From [Clostridium] scindens (GTDB lineage Bacteria; Bacillota; Clostridia; Lachnospirales; Lachnospiraceae), in NCBI RefSeq assembly GCF_019597925.1, contig NZ_CP080442.1, forward strand, positions 3,177,501 through 3,241,500: a DNA stretch of 64,000 nucleotides. Reading direction: 5' to 3'. Positions 1-8,739 of the stretch are shown in pieces. Below the pieces are notes generated by a model. That model was not told where the DNA came from. It ran no database searches and was given only the letters and a program-made list of their open reading frames with translations. The first letter of the stretch is position 1. Each line of letters opens with the position of its first letter. A program made the translations under genes and the position numbers.

Positions 1-590
1 GAGTCTTCCCGCATTAGCCTGGAATATGCTTCAATAATCAGAGAAGTTTCAAAAACTTGTGGCGTCTGTACCGCACGCACGTATTTTCTCTTCGGCGTCT
101 GTACCGTACAGTCATCCTCATCCACCAGCTTGATCGTATCCTTGCACGGCATTCCCGCCACGCAGGCCTTATATTCCCGGACGGTCTCATAGCCCCGCCT
201 GATGATATCTCCATCTACGAATAGTCTTACCCCGTCATGTATAAATACGTAGCCATCCTGGTTCTTAACCTTCAGTCCGCCGTCCCGAATAACCTTTAGC
301 GCCTGCCATACAGAATCATAGCGTTCCTTTCCTCCAAGCACTATGGCATCCACCTTAGTAAACTGATACTCTTGTACAAGTTCGCTGCAGTCGTGGATCT
401 CCTCTTCTGATCCCACGGCCAGTATGATGTCGTCAATGACTTCCGAATCCTGAAAGGCTTTCAAGGTATAATAGATTACTGGCTTCCCTTCCAGTTCTAT
501 ATACTGCTTCTGCACATCAGCGCCCATCCGCCTTCCCTGGCCTGCCGCCAGTATGATTGCCGTACACCGCTTCTTATCTTTTGCTTCCAT
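1..590 (-). CDS. ispD: 2-C-methyl-D-erythritol 4-phosphate cytidylyltransferase (partial, C-terminus off window)
   Basis: IspD transfers CMP to methylerythritol phosphate in the non-mevalonate isoprenoid pathway. Reading the minus strand from the ATG at 590 gives an open frame to the window edge. Its N-terminus carries the nucleotide-binding signature AAGQGRRMG, preceded by AIIL, and then VFIHDGVRLFV and AVQTPQVF, all typical of IspD. About 196 codons are visible, against a usual total of about 230, so the last 30-40 residues lie outside. It is the last visible gene of the minus-strand run that starts with tsaE and follows tsaD by 21 bases. The frame has no stop because of the edge, not because of damage. 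Confidence 0.9.
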   Translation of the reverse strand, partial: MEAKDKKRCTAIILAAGQGRRMGADVQKQYIELEGKPVIYYTLKAFQDSEVIDDIILAVGSEEEIHDCSELVQEYQFTKVDAIVLGGKERYDSVWQALKVIRDGGLKVKNQDGYVFIHDGVRLFVDGDIIRRGYETVREYKACVAGMPCKDTIKLVDEDDCTVQTPKRKYVRAVQTPQVFETSLIIEAYSRLMRED

Positions 591-611
591 AATGTATATC
601 CCCAATACTTC

Positions 612-1640
612 CTATCTTTCTCCTAATTTCAGGTTTGGAACAGCATTCAGGTCCCATCCATGCCTTGTTCCATTCCTATATTCATAGTATGCTGCCACTC
701 CGATCATGGCCGCATTATCCGTACAGTAGATTGGAGATGGATAATAGAACTTCACGCCCCGCTCCTGGCATGCTTCTTTCATGGCTTCTCTTAACGCGCT
801 GTTGGAAGCAACCCCTCCTGCGATGGCGAATTTGTCAACCTGATATTCTTCCACTGCATGCATGGCATTTGCCACCAGCACGTCCGTGACTGCTTTCTGG
901 AAGGAAGCCGCAATATCAGCCTGGCTGTACGCTTCCCCTTTCATCTTGCATCCATTGATGTAATTGAGCACGGCAGACTTTACCCCGCTGAAGCTGAAGT
1001 CATAGGGCGCGTCCTCCACATGGGCTCTTGGAAATGCAATGGCCTCTGGATTCCCTTCTTTGGACACCTTGTCAATCTTCGGCCCGCCAGGGTAGCCAAG
1101 CCCGATTGCCCGCGCCACCTTGTCAAATGCCTCTCCAGCCGCGTCATCCCTTGTCCTGCCGATAATATCGAATTTTCCGTAGTCCTTCACCCGTACCAGA
1201 TGGGTATGGCCTCCAGACACTACCAGGGAAAAGAAAGGCGGCTCCAAATCCTTATGCTCGATAAAATTTGCCGCAATATGTCCCTCAATATGATGGACGC
1301 CCACCAAGGGCTTTTTAGCCGCGTAGGCAATCGCCTTTGCCTCGGCTACGCCTACCAGAAGCGCGCCGACAAGTCCCGGTCCATAGGTCACGCCAATTGC
1401 GTCTATGTCAGCCAGGGTAGCGTGGGCTTCCCTAAGCGCTGTCTCTATCACCTGGTTGATCTTCTCTATATGCTTTCTGGAAGCGATCTCAGGAACCACT
1501 CCCCCATACAGCGTATGCAGGTCAATCTGAGAAGATATGATATTAGACAGGACTTCCCTGCCATTTTTTACGACGGCTGCCGCCGTCTCATCACAGGAAC
1601 TTTCAATTGCCAGAATCAATACATCTTTTTTCTCACTCAT
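612..1640 (-). CDS. tsaD: tRNA N6-adenosine threonylcarbamoyltransferase
   Basis: TsaD is the catalytic subunit that moves the threonylcarbamoyl group onto A37 of ANN-decoding tRNAs. The 342-residue product has the expected length. It shows the ASKHA fold start AIESSCDETAAAVV, the metal-binding HHIEGH motif near residue 110, VSGGHTHLV, and the C-terminal GGVASNSALRE and CTDNAAMIG motifs. The frame can be extended two codons to a TTG at 1646, but the ATG at 1640 has AAAGG nine bases upstream and is preferred. TsaB, TsaE and RimI lie just upstream on the same strand, giving a nearly complete t6A gene set. Confidence 0.96.
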   Translation of the reverse strand: MSEKKDVLILAIESSCDETAAAVVKNGREVLSNIISSQIDLHTLYGGVVPEIASRKHIEKINQVIETALREAHATLADIDAIGVTYGPGLVGALLVGVAEAKAIAYAAKKPLVGVHHIEGHIAANFIEHKDLEPPFFSLVVSGGHTHLVRVKDYGKFDIIGRTRDDAAGEAFDKVARAIGLGYPGGPKIDKVSKEGNPEAIAFPRAHVEDAPYDFSFSGVKSAVLNYINGCKMKGEAYSQADIAASFQKAVTDVLVANAMHAVEEYQVDKFAIAGGVASNSALREAMKEACQERGVKFYYPSPIYCTDNAAMIGVAAYYEYRNGTRHGWDLNAVPNLKLGER

Positions 1641-1675
1641 AATCAAAGCCTTTCATCATTGCTTCCGAATCTATA

Positions 1676-2584
1676 TTAATCAGAAAATACAAGTTCCGCG
1701 CTTCTGCGATCCTTTGCCGCGATCGCTTGGGGGAATATGGCTCTTACTTCGTCCATATATTCTTCCGGCCTGGTCAGGGAAGGACTATAATGAGTCAGCC
1801 ACATCTCCTTAACGCCTGCCTCTTTCGCAACCTGGGCTGCTTCATAGAAGGTCATATGCTTGTATTCTTTTGCTTTTTTTAGTTTGTCTTTCTCGCCGTA
1901 CATGCCCTCGCATATGAATAGATCCGACCCAGCCGCATTATTCTTCATGGATTCCGTGGGGCGGGTATCCGTACAGTATGTCAGTTTGATGCCTTTGCGG
2001 GCAGGGCCCAGCACCATATCCGGCGTATAGACGTTGCCGCCTTCTTCCACCGGCTCGCCCTTTTGCAGTATTCCCCAGTATTTCTGCGGAATGCCTGCCG
2101 CATTTGCCCGCTCCACGTCAAACTTCCCGGCCCGGTCAATCTCCATGCTATAGCCGTAACAGGTCACATTGTGGTTGACTCGAAATGCTTTTAGCCGGTA
2201 GCCATTCATCTCGAATGTCTGCTCCGGCTCTGTAATCTCTATATATTTGATAGAAAACGGCAGCTCAGGCGCAATGACCCGCAATGAATTCACTACCCGC
2301 TCCAGGCCTTTCGGCCCCACTAAGGTCAACGGCTCTGTCCGGTCGGCATTCCCCATCGTAAGGAGAAGCCCCGGAAGCCCGCTGATATGATCCCCATGGT
2401 AATGGGTAAAACAGATGACATCGATCGGCTTGAAACTCCATCCCTTTTCCTTAATCGCAATCTGCGTTCCTTCCCCGCAGTCAATCAGCACGCTGCTGCC
2501 GTTATACCGCACCATAAGCGCCGTAAGCCAGCGGTATGGAAGCGGCATCATGCCGCCCGTTCCTAACAAACATACATCTAACAT
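1676..2584 (-). CDS. rnz: ribonuclease Z
   Basis: RNase Z is the tRNA 3'-processing endonuclease of the metallo-beta-lactamase superfamily. The 302-residue protein begins with LLGTGGMMPLPYR. It contains the zinc signature HYHGDH near residue 62, CTDTRP near 207, a CEGMYG segment and the late HMTFYEAAQVA and LTHYSP motifs, in the order seen in bacterial RNase Z. It lies between tsaD and a small zinc-ribbon gene on the same strand. Grouping with tsaD fits a shared tRNA-maturation role. Confidence 0.95.
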   Translation of the reverse strand: MLDVCLLGTGGMMPLPYRWLTALMVRYNGSSVLIDCGEGTQIAIKEKGWSFKPIDVICFTHYHGDHISGLPGLLLTMGNADRTEPLTLVGPKGLERVVNSLRVIAPELPFSIKYIEITEPEQTFEMNGYRLKAFRVNHNVTCYGYSMEIDRAGKFDVERANAAGIPQKYWGILQKGEPVEEGGNVYTPDMVLGPARKGIKLTYCTDTRPTESMKNNAAGSDLFICEGMYGEKDKLKKAKEYKHMTFYEAAQVAKEAGVKEMWLTHYSPSLTRPEEYMDEVRAIFPQAIAAKDRRSAELVFSD

Positions 2585-2592
2585 ATTTTACC

Positions 2593-2826
2593 TCAATTTC
2601 CTACTTTGATTTGAAAACTTTTTACCAATTCATCATAGCAGTCTTCGCAGAGGTCGAATTGATCTATCTGGTTATCCTTCCTGGAGAAATATCCCCAGCG
2701 CTTGTTTACTTCCAGCACATCCTCCTGGGGAACCCCTCCTTTGACTTCAATCTCCCTGCCACATTTATTGCATATGATCTTCTCTATCTTCTTTGTCTCT
2801 TCTATCTCTTTTCTATACTGGCGCAT
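2593..2826 (-). CDS. small zinc-ribbon-like protein, function unknown
   Basis: This is a 77-residue protein with two CxxC knuckles (CNKC near residue 19 and CEDC near residue 60), so a single zinc-ribbon fold is likely. The N-terminal 17 residues are highly charged and may be helical. The gene has an AGGAGG site seven bases before its ATG and ends nine bases before rnz starts. I do not recognise a named family. Similar short two-knuckle proteins are common in Firmicutes without assigned function. Confidence 0.65.
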   Translation of the reverse strand: MRQYRKEIEETKKIEKIICNKCGREIEVKGGVPQEDVLEVNKRWGYFSRKDNQIDQFDLCEDCYDELVKSFQIKVGN

Positions 2827-2932
2827 ACAATTCCTCCTGTGAGTATCCTATCACTTCTTCTTTCTTGCTACGCCTTCATTATATCTGTGCCCATCGGTTT
2901 TTCCTAGTGGGAACTGCTGTCAGTGCTGCCAG

Positions 2933-3376
2933 TTATCTTCCAAGTCCACGACTCATAAGTATAGCATCTTCTGTAGGATTCGTATAGAAGTTTTTGCGGA
3001 TTCCGTCTTCCTTAAAGCCACGGCTATAATAGAATCCAAGCGCCGCCGCATTGCTTTTCCTTACATCCAGCATCAGCTTTGCAATGCCCTTGCCGGCTAA
3101 GACACTTTCCATCTCATCAAGCATCGCCCCGGCAACCCCTTGCCTCCGAAACTTTTCATCCACGGCTATCCGGGCAATCTCGCTTTCATCTGCCGCAAAA
3201 TAAACGATCACGTATCCTGCCATCTGCCCGTCCAGCCACGCGCCTAATATCCGCGCCTGTTTCTGGTTCCAGGTATCCCGAAGGGCCTTCAGGCTCCAGG
3301 GGTCTGGAAATATCTCCTGCTCAATCCTGGCAATCTCCTCGATCTCCTGTTCCTTCACTGTCCTAACCGTCAGCAT
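2933..3376 (-). CDS. rimI: GNAT acetyltransferase, RimI-type (ribosomal protein bS18 N-acetyltransferase)
   Basis: RimI acetylates the N-terminus of ribosomal protein S18 and is commonly linked to t6A genes. The product of about 147 residues has the GNAT acetyl-CoA loop RRQGVAGAMLDEME, preceded by EIARIAVDEKF, and the late segment AALGFYYSRGFKEDGIRKNFY, typical of RimI. The frame is open to 3400, but the ATG at 3376 is immediately after the stop of the upstream aldolase-like gene, which suggests translational coupling. Substrate specificity is inferred from family and context. Confidence 0.85.
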   Translation of the reverse strand: MLTVRTVKEQEIEEIARIEQEIFPDPWSLKALRDTWNQKQARILGAWLDGQMAGYVIVYFAADESEIARIAVDEKFRRQGVAGAMLDEMESVLAGKGIAKLMLDVRKSNAAALGFYYSRGFKEDGIRKNFYTNPTEDAILMSRGLGR

Positions 3377-3377
3377 C

Positions 3378-4412
3378 CTATAAAGCCTCGATATCCGCAA
3401 TCAGCGCATCTACTGCTTCTTTCTTTGTCGCCCAGCTGGTACAGAAGCGAACCGCGCTGTGAGAATCATCCACAGCCTCCCAGAAGCCGTAAGAATATTT
3501 TTCCTTCAGTTTCTCAAGATGCTCATTCGGGAGAATCGGGAACTGCTGGTTGGTATAGGAATCATAGCGCAGGCCATACCCCTTCTCCAAAAATGCCGCC
3601 TTAAGTCGCATCGCCAATTCATCCGCGCCTTTTGCAATATCAAAATAAAGATTATCTGTGAACAGCACGTCGAACTGGATACCCAGAAGCCTGCCCTTGG
3701 CAAGCATCCCTCCATGCTGCTTGATCAGATAGCGGAAATCCTTCTTAAGCGCCGGATTCGTGATCACGACTGCCTCGCCGAACAAAGCGCCCACTTTCGT
3801 GCCTCCGATATAGAATACATCCGTAAGTTCAGCGATCTCCGAAAGCCCCAGGGAACTCTTTTCTGACATCAGCCCATAGCCCAGCCTGGCCCCATCCAGG
3901 AATAATGGAAGTCCCAGTTCCCTACAGGTTCTTGACAGTGCCTGCAATTCTTCCTTCTCATACAGCGTGCCATTCTCCGTAGGATGGGATATGTACACCA
4001 TTCCCGGCTGTACGATATGTTCATGGTCCGCATCATTCCAATGTGCCTCGTATGCTTCCCTGACCTGAGCCGCCGTAATCTTTCCATCCTCGCTCAGCAA
4101 TGCAAGCACCTTGTGTCCCGTGGCCTCAATCGCCCCGGTCTCATGGACATTGATATGGCCGGATACTGCCGCAAGCGCTCCCTGATATGGGCGCAGGATT
4201 GCGCTGATCACAGTAAAATTCGTCTGCGTTCCGCCTACCAAGAAGTGCACGTCAGCCTCCGGCGCATTGCACAGTTCCCGAATCTTCTTCCTGGCACTCT
4301 CGCAGTATGGATCGTTGCCATACCCTACCGTCTGTTCATAATTTGTCTCTTCCATCTTCTTTAATATAGAAGGATGTGCCCCTTCCTGATAATCACATTG
4401 AAATCTAATCAT
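3378..4412 (-). CDS. PLP-dependent threonine aldolase / beta-eliminating lyase family protein
   Basis: This is a fold-type I PLP enzyme of 344 residues. It has the FLVGGTQTNF segment near residue 57, FLDGARLGYG near 170, and the probable PLP lysine in GGTKVGALFGEAVV near residue 205. Family members cleave L-threonine or L-allo-threonine to glycine and acetaldehyde, or beta-eliminate other amino acids; the substrate cannot be fixed from sequence. It sits between tsaB and rimI, overlapping tsaB by eight bases. Its position inside a t6A gene set is notable because threonine is the t6A precursor. Confidence 0.85.
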   Translation of the reverse strand: MIRFQCDYQEGAHPSILKKMEETNYEQTVGYGNDPYCESARKKIRELCNAPEADVHFLVGGTQTNFTVISAILRPYQGALAAVSGHINVHETGAIEATGHKVLALLSEDGKITAAQVREAYEAHWNDADHEHIVQPGMVYISHPTENGTLYEKEELQALSRTCRELGLPLFLDGARLGYGLMSEKSSLGLSEIAELTDVFYIGGTKVGALFGEAVVITNPALKKDFRYLIKQHGGMLAKGRLLGIQFDVLFTDNLYFDIAKGADELAMRLKAAFLEKGYGLRYDSYTNQQFPILPNEHLEKLKEKYSYGFWEAVDDSHSAVRFCTSWATKKEAVDALIADIEAL

Positions 4413-5130
4413 GACCTAACCTCTCTTTCCGTTCTCGTTCTGCCTGGGATACCCGCAGATAATCCGGCTGATGCTCTGCGGCTGTCTCCATCTTTCCTTC
4501 TCTATAATATCTTATGGCAAGCGCCCCCACTGCCGCCGCCCGCTGGCGGTTCAGATGGGCGGGCGCAAATGTGATCTCCCTGCCTGCCATGATCCGCTCT
4601 ATCAGCGCCTCCTTGAAGACCGGTACTCCGTCTCCCAGGAATACGACCTTCCTGTCATAGGAATGAAGCCGTTGCCCCAATTCCTCTATGCCAACCGCCA
4701 TCTGATCTTCCAGCACGATCAGCCTGTCATTATCAAATTCATAGATTCCCGCATAGACTTGTCCTCGTCTGGCATCCATGATCGGACAGACGATATGATC
4801 GGTGCCGCACAAATTATAAGCCAGCCCCTCCAGGGTAGGAATATGAATCAGCGGCTTATCAAGCGCAAGCCCAAGTCCTTTGGCAGTGGCCGAGCCTATC
4901 CGAAGCCCGGTAAAAGATCCGGGGCCTGCCGCCACGGCAATAGCATCCATGCTATTTAGATCCAGTTCCGTCATCCTTGCCACTTCATCCAGCATGGGAA
5001 GAAGCGTCTGCGAATGGGTCTTCTTATAATTTACCGTATATTCGGCAATCGTCTGCGCCTCCAGCACGCCGCCTTCCACCACTGCCACGCTTGCAACCAG
5101 GCCGGAACTGTCCAATGCTAATATTCGCAT
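4405..5130 (-). CDS. tsaB: tRNA threonylcarbamoyladenosine biosynthesis protein TsaB
   Basis: TsaB is the non-catalytic ASKHA partner of TsaD. The 241-residue product starts MRILALDSSGLVASVAVV and carries AVAAGPGSFTGLRIGSATAKG near residue 66, the hallmark of TsaB, followed by a variable C-terminal half. It overlaps tsaE by 13 bases and the aldolase-like gene by eight, so the three are probably co-translated. TsaB binds TsaD and TsaE in the t6A complex. Confidence 0.95.
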   Translation of the reverse strand: MRILALDSSGLVASVAVVEGGVLEAQTIAEYTVNYKKTHSQTLLPMLDEVARMTELDLNSMDAIAVAAGPGSFTGLRIGSATAKGLGLALDKPLIHIPTLEGLAYNLCGTDHIVCPIMDARRGQVYAGIYEFDNDRLIVLEDQMAVGIEELGQRLHSYDRKVVFLGDGVPVFKEALIERIMAGREITFAPAHLNRQRAAAVGALAIRYYREGKMETAAEHQPDYLRVSQAERERKERLGHD

Positions 5131-5543
5131 ATGCTTATCCTCCGATAATCAAATCCTTTTTCCAAATCCTTCTCTATCTTTACTTCTGTATAATGCTGCG
5201 GAAGTATCTCTTCAATCAGGTTGGCCCATTCGATAAGACTTACGCCCTCGCCATAGACATAGTCTTCGAAGCCAACCTCGTCCATCTCTTCTACATCGCC
5301 GATCCGGTAGACATCAAAATGATAGAAGGGCAGACGCCCTTCCTCATATACCTGCACAATGGTAAATGTAGGGCTGCTTACCGGCTCCTCGATGCCAAGC
5401 CCCGCTGCCAGCCCTTTCGTAAATACAGTTTTGCCTACTCCCAGATCACCCACCAGCGTATAGACCTGGCCAGCCCGGGCCTCTTGCCCCAGCCGGCAGC
5501 CCAGTTCATACGTCTCTTTCTCGCAATTGGATTCTATCACCAT
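5118..5543 (-). CDS. tsaE: tRNA threonylcarbamoyladenosine biosynthesis ATPase TsaE
   Basis: TsaE is the small P-loop ATPase that resets the TsaB-TsaD complex. The 141-residue product has Walker A GDLGVGKTVF near residue 33, SSPTFTIV after it, and HFDVYRI followed by VSLIEWAN, the usual order for the family. The ATG follows a modest ribosome site and the gene overlaps tsaB at its 3' end. TsaC (the L-threonylcarbamoyl-AMP synthase) is not in the window. Confidence 0.95.
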   Translation of the reverse strand: MVIESNCEKETYELGCRLGQEARAGQVYTLVGDLGVGKTVFTKGLAAGLGIEEPVSSPTFTIVQVYEEGRLPFYHFDVYRIGDVEEMDEVGFEDYVYGEGVSLIEWANLIEEILPQHYTEVKIEKDLEKGFDYRRISICEY

Positions 5544-5558
5544 TCTTTAAAACCCTTC

Positions 5559-6074
5559 CTATTTCTTTCCATCCATCCGGCGGATTCTCACCGCAGGCGC
5601 TGGCATGTTTGCATAGATCAGATCCACCACTGCTGTATACTGATCCCCCATCTGGTCGATGGGAAGTACGATAGCCTGCTTTTCCGCCGTATACAATATG
5701 ATAATCCTCTTCCTGGCAACCGCCCTCTTGAACTTACTCCAGGAAGCCTTGCCGCTGTCATCGGCAGTCGTTGTCGTAATGCCTCCGTCGTCAAATTCAT
5801 AGGTCACAAGCGCGCCAAGCTTCTTGGAGTTCTGCATCTGCTTTGCCACTTTTCTTCTAATAAGGTATGGGAAAATGCCCAGTATCAGGAATGCAAATGC
5901 AAGAAACATCAGCACCAGTAAAAAATCCCCTTTCATAATAAAACTTACCGCAAGCCCCATATTCAGGACTCCCAGTATCAGAGCCACCATTCCCGGCCCG
6001 CTAGTGTAAATATTATATACCATAAAATCCGCCATTGAATCTACGTCCAGCTTTACTTCTACTTTTACCGGCAT
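5559..6074 (-). CDS. YcxB-like membrane protein, function unknown
   Basis: This 171-residue protein has two predicted membrane helices between about residues 25 and 75 (GMVALILGVLNMGLAVSFIM and LLVLMFLAFAFLILGIF). They are followed by a soluble beta-rich C-terminus containing YEFDDGGI and WSKFKRAV, reminiscent of the YcxB-like C-terminal domain. It is the first gene of the minus-strand run, with AGGAGGAAGGAAT before its ATG, and is divergent from the glyoxalase gene. No function is known to me. Confidence 0.7.
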   Translation of the reverse strand: MPVKVEVKLDVDSMADFMVYNIYTSGPGMVALILGVLNMGLAVSFIMKGDFLLVLMFLAFAFLILGIFPYLIRRKVAKQMQNSKKLGALVTYEFDDGGITTTTADDSGKASWSKFKRAVARKRIIILYTAEKQAIVLPIDQMGDQYTAVVDLIYANMPAPAVRIRRMDGKK

Positions 6075-6220
6075 ATTCCTTCCTCCTGTCTCTTTTGCTC
6101 ATTTACGCTCCCTCTTGATAGATAAACTATTTTTAATTATAGCATATCTTTTTTTCTTCTGCCACTGATGATATACTAATTTTGTATTCAATGACAACAT
6201 CGTTTGAGGAGGACAGATTC

Positions 6221-6589
6221 ATGAAATTCACATTTTACCACAACAATATTAACGTATTAGATTTGGAAAAGTCGGTAGCGTTTTACCAGAAGGCTCTTGG
6301 CCTTGCTATCACCAGAGAAAAGGAGGCCGACGACGGAAGTTTCAAGCTGGTATTCCTGGGTGATGGAGACACTCCCCATCTGCTGGAACTTACCTGGCTC
6401 AGAGATATGGACAGGCCTTATAACCTGGGCGACAACGAATTCCACCTTGCCATGCGGACAGATGACATGGACGCGGCACATGCGCTTCATGAAGAGATGG
6501 GCTGCATCTGCTTTGAGAATCCTGATATGGGAATCTATTTCATCAGCGACCCGGACGGATACTGGATCGAGATCTGCCCGGCCAGATAA
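6221..6589 (+). CDS. glyoxalase I-like / VOC family metalloenzyme
   Basis: This is a vicinal-oxygen-chelate protein of 122 residues, the size of lactoylglutathione lyase-type enzymes. It has two beta-alpha-beta-beta-beta halves, with candidate metal ligands His in FYHNNIN, Glu in LLELTW, His in NEFHLAM and Glu in YWIEICP at the C-terminus. The ATG at 6221 lies behind GGAGGA; the longer frame from 6182 lacks a good site. The exact substrate is unknown, since many Firmicute members act on thiol adducts other than glutathione. It stands alone between a divergent membrane gene and a convergent ribU. Confidence 0.85.
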   Translation: MKFTFYHNNINVLDLEKSVAFYQKALGLAITREKEADDGSFKLVFLGDGDTPHLLELTWLRDMDRPYNLGDNEFHLAMRTDDMDAAHALHEEMGCICFENPDMGIYFISDPDGYWIEICPAR

Positions 6590-6593
6590 TGAA

Positions 6594-6637
6594 AGCCGCC
6601 TGGATCAGCAAAATGCTGTTTCCGGGCGGCTCTGTTT
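6594..6637 (+). terminator. rho-independent terminator of the glyoxalase gene
   Basis: AGCCGCC (6594-6600) pairs with GGCGGCT (6625-6631). Inner pairing GGATCAGCA with TGCTGTTTCC extends the stem, and a TGTTTTT run follows on the plus strand. It sits between the convergent glyoxalase and ribU genes. Confidence 0.75.
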
Positions 6638-6663
6638 TTAAAACTTGTATGATTCCAAGAGGA

Positions 6664-7293
6664 TTAATGTCCCATCTTGAAGATCGGACTGATCTTCTTA
6701 TAGATCAAAAATACGATCATGGATACCAGCACGCCTTTAAGCAGATTAAATGGCGCCACAGCAAACACCACGAAAGTGGACAGTCCCGTAATCTTGCCAT
6801 TGATCGCGCTTCCCATTCCTACCAGCGCGTCAATGGGCATCCCAAACGCTTTTGCGTAAGTGGGTAGAAGGACGAATGCATTCAAGAAGCAGCCTACTAC
6901 CGTCATAAATACGGTTCCTGCCGCCATACCGACAATCGCCCCATTCCTGGTCTTTTTCTTCTTATAGATAAGTCCTGCCGGAACGATAAATGCGCACCCA
7001 ATCAGGAAGTTGGCCACATCCCCGACGCCTGCGGTTGTTGTTCCGCTGATCGCCACATGCAGTATGATCTTGATCAATTCTATGACTGCGCCGGCGAATG
7101 GTCCCATTGCAAAACATCCTACCAGAACCGGTACCTCGCTGAAGTCAATCTTGTAGAATGCCGGAGCAAAGGGAAGGGGCACCTCGAACTGCATCAGCAC
7201 GACGGAAATCGCCGCCAGCATTCCGATCTGAACCATCATCCTTACCTTTGTTCTTGATTTTGCGTTTGCGTTTGTAATCACATCTGTACTCAT
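6664..7293 (-). CDS. ribU: riboflavin ECF transporter S component
   Basis: RibU is the substrate-binding membrane subunit of an energy-coupling-factor transporter that imports riboflavin; the EcfA/T module is not in the window. The 209-residue product has about six hydrophobic segments, starting IGMLAAISVVLMQFEVPLPFAPAFYKIDFSEVPVLVGCFAMGP-like in character: the LPFAPAFYKIDFSEVP stretch is characteristic of RibU. The open frame extends upstream to 7464, but that part overlaps the riboswitch expression platform, and the ATG at 7293 has a GGAGAG site. The upstream FMN riboswitch supports the riboflavin assignment. Confidence 0.92.
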   Translation of the reverse strand: MSTDVITNANAKSRTKVRMMVQIGMLAAISVVLMQFEVPLPFAPAFYKIDFSEVPVLVGCFAMGPFAGAVIELIKIILHVAISGTTTAGVGDVANFLIGCAFIVPAGLIYKKKKTRNGAIVGMAAGTVFMTVVGCFLNAFVLLPTYAKAFGMPIDALVGMGSAINGKITGLSTFVVFAVAPFNLLKGVLVSMIVFLIYKKISPIFKMGH

Positions 7294-7399
7294 TTTCTTT
7301 CTCTCCTTTTTAATGAAAATTGAAACTGTCAAAGAAAGAATATCTTCTTGGAACCATGTAACTGCCGCCAGTCCATGATGCATCATATTGCATAAAAAA

Positions 7400-7421
7400 C
7401 CCCGATGCCTTGGCATCGGGG
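7400..7421 (-). terminator. attenuator terminator of the FMN riboswitch
   Basis: On the minus strand CCCCGATGCC and GGCATCGGGG form a 10-bp stem with a 2-nt gap, followed directly by six T (7399 down to 7394). It lies between the FMN aptamer and ribU, so it is the likely OFF-state structure of the riboswitch. Confidence 0.85.
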
Positions 7422-7450
7422 TCTGATTGCACCATAACTTGTCATTACAT

Positions 7451-7576
7451 AATTCTTCTCTCATCCAGACTTTACTGTCGGTTCCGGAATTGCACCAGAT
7501 CAGCCAGCGCAGACTGCTGCGCCGGGTCGCGGACTATACCGCCGGTTGGGATTTGCACCCGACCCCGAAGAATCTC
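7451..7576 (-). ncRNA. FMN riboswitch (RFN element)
   Basis: The minus strand contains the conserved RFN core: CTTCGGGGTCGGGTG near the 5' end, CCCAACCGGCGGTA after it, then CCGACAGTAAAGTCTGGATG near the 3' end. P1 is formed by GATTCTTC (7575-7568) with GAAGAATT (7458-7451). FMN binding is expected to favour the terminator at 7400-7421 and shut off ribU. All conserved blocks are visible, so the call is secure. Confidence 0.95.
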
Positions 7577-7625
7577 TTTCAGTTCTCTCCTATTATAACT
7601 CCTTCGGTCCCAATATGCAATACCT

Positions 7626-8678
7626 TTATAGCGGCAGTATTCGTCCAATCCCCTGTTCCAGCGCTCTTGCGAAGATTGCCTGCCCCATTACCATATCACA
7701 TACGGATATGCCGATATTGCTGCACACGATCAGTTCTTCGCGGTCCGTACGCCCTGGATGTACTCCCGCGATGACTTCTCCAGTCTCGCAGGTGATTGGA
7801 GCCAGGCCGTCCGGAAAGTATCCCATACCTTCAAACAGTTTATGCTCTTCCTTGCTGTCCACGATGTATTTATCCGCCATGCGGCATATCTCGGGATCCC
7901 AGAAGGTATTCAGGTCGCAGGGGATGATGGTCTGTCCCTTCCTTACCCACTCTTTCTTTACGACTTTCAACGGATCCCTGAGGATAATCGTAGCCGAGCT
8001 CATAACCTCGCAGCTGGCCACCAATTCTTCCGGGCTCGCAGCCTTTACAATGGGGACGCTTACTTCTCCTTCTACTTCCTGGATCAGCCGGTCCATATTC
8101 TCGCTTCTCACGTCATAGATATAGATCTTCTCCAATTCCTTGAGCGCCTTGACGATATATCTGACGTGTCCTGTTCCCTGCACGCCGCACCCGAACATTC
8201 CGAACGTCTTTGCGTCCGGATGCAGCGCCGCTGCCGCAAGGGATGTCAGCGCAGGCGTACGCATAGCCGTAATCCAGGCCGAATCCATTACCGCCACAGG
8301 GATTCCCGTCATGATATCATTGAGGATCAGCAATCCTGTCGTCTGCGGGAGTCCGAAATCCTTTGGATTCCTTGGATAGCACTCGATCCATTTCACGCCG
8401 CAGGCGAGACTGTCCGGCACGTAGGCGGGCATTGCATGGTAGAACACATCTTCGTATGGGTGGATGCCGATCTTGGCGGGCATCTCATACCGTTTCTTTC
8501 CATGTGCTTCCATGGCTTTATGGATCAGTCCCAACGTCTCCGCCACGTCAGGACCTGCCTTAATGCATTCCTCCTGCGTAAGCCACAGGATCTCTTTTCC
8601 CAGTTCCAGCTTGCTTTTCAGATAATCGTGTTCCTTCTGAAATGCCTCCAGCTGGTCTTTTGTCGCTTCATATGCCAT
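7626..8678 (-). CDS. ornithine cyclodeaminase / mu-crystallin family dehydrogenase
   Basis: This family contains ornithine cyclodeaminase, NAD-dependent alanine dehydrogenase and ketimine reductases. The 350-residue product has the dinucleotide-binding motif FGMFGCGVQGTGH near residue 155, TAMRTPALTSLAAAAL before it, and IGISVCDMVMGQAIF at the C-terminus, as in the family. The ATG at 8678 has AGGAGG eight bases upstream; the frame open to 8744 would start inside the promoter. Its promoter carries a MerR-type operator and the MerR gene lies just upstream, so it is probably switched on by a small-molecule ligand. The amino-acid substrate is not determined. Confidence 0.85.
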   Translation of the reverse strand: MAYEATKDQLEAFQKEHDYLKSKLELGKEILWLTQEECIKAGPDVAETLGLIHKAMEAHGKKRYEMPAKIGIHPYEDVFYHAMPAYVPDSLACGVKWIECYPRNPKDFGLPQTTGLLILNDIMTGIPVAVMDSAWITAMRTPALTSLAAAALHPDAKTFGMFGCGVQGTGHVRYIVKALKELEKIYIYDVRSENMDRLIQEVEGEVSVPIVKAASPEELVASCEVMSSATIILRDPLKVVKKEWVRKGQTIIPCDLNTFWDPEICRMADKYIVDSKEEHKLFEGMGYFPDGLAPITCETGEVIAGVHPGRTDREELIVCSNIGISVCDMVMGQAIFARALEQGIGRILPL

Positions 8679-8739
8679 ATGAATACCTCCTTCATTCAAT
8701 ATTGAAAGCAAAAGCCGCTCCAACTCTTTATCTATCTTA

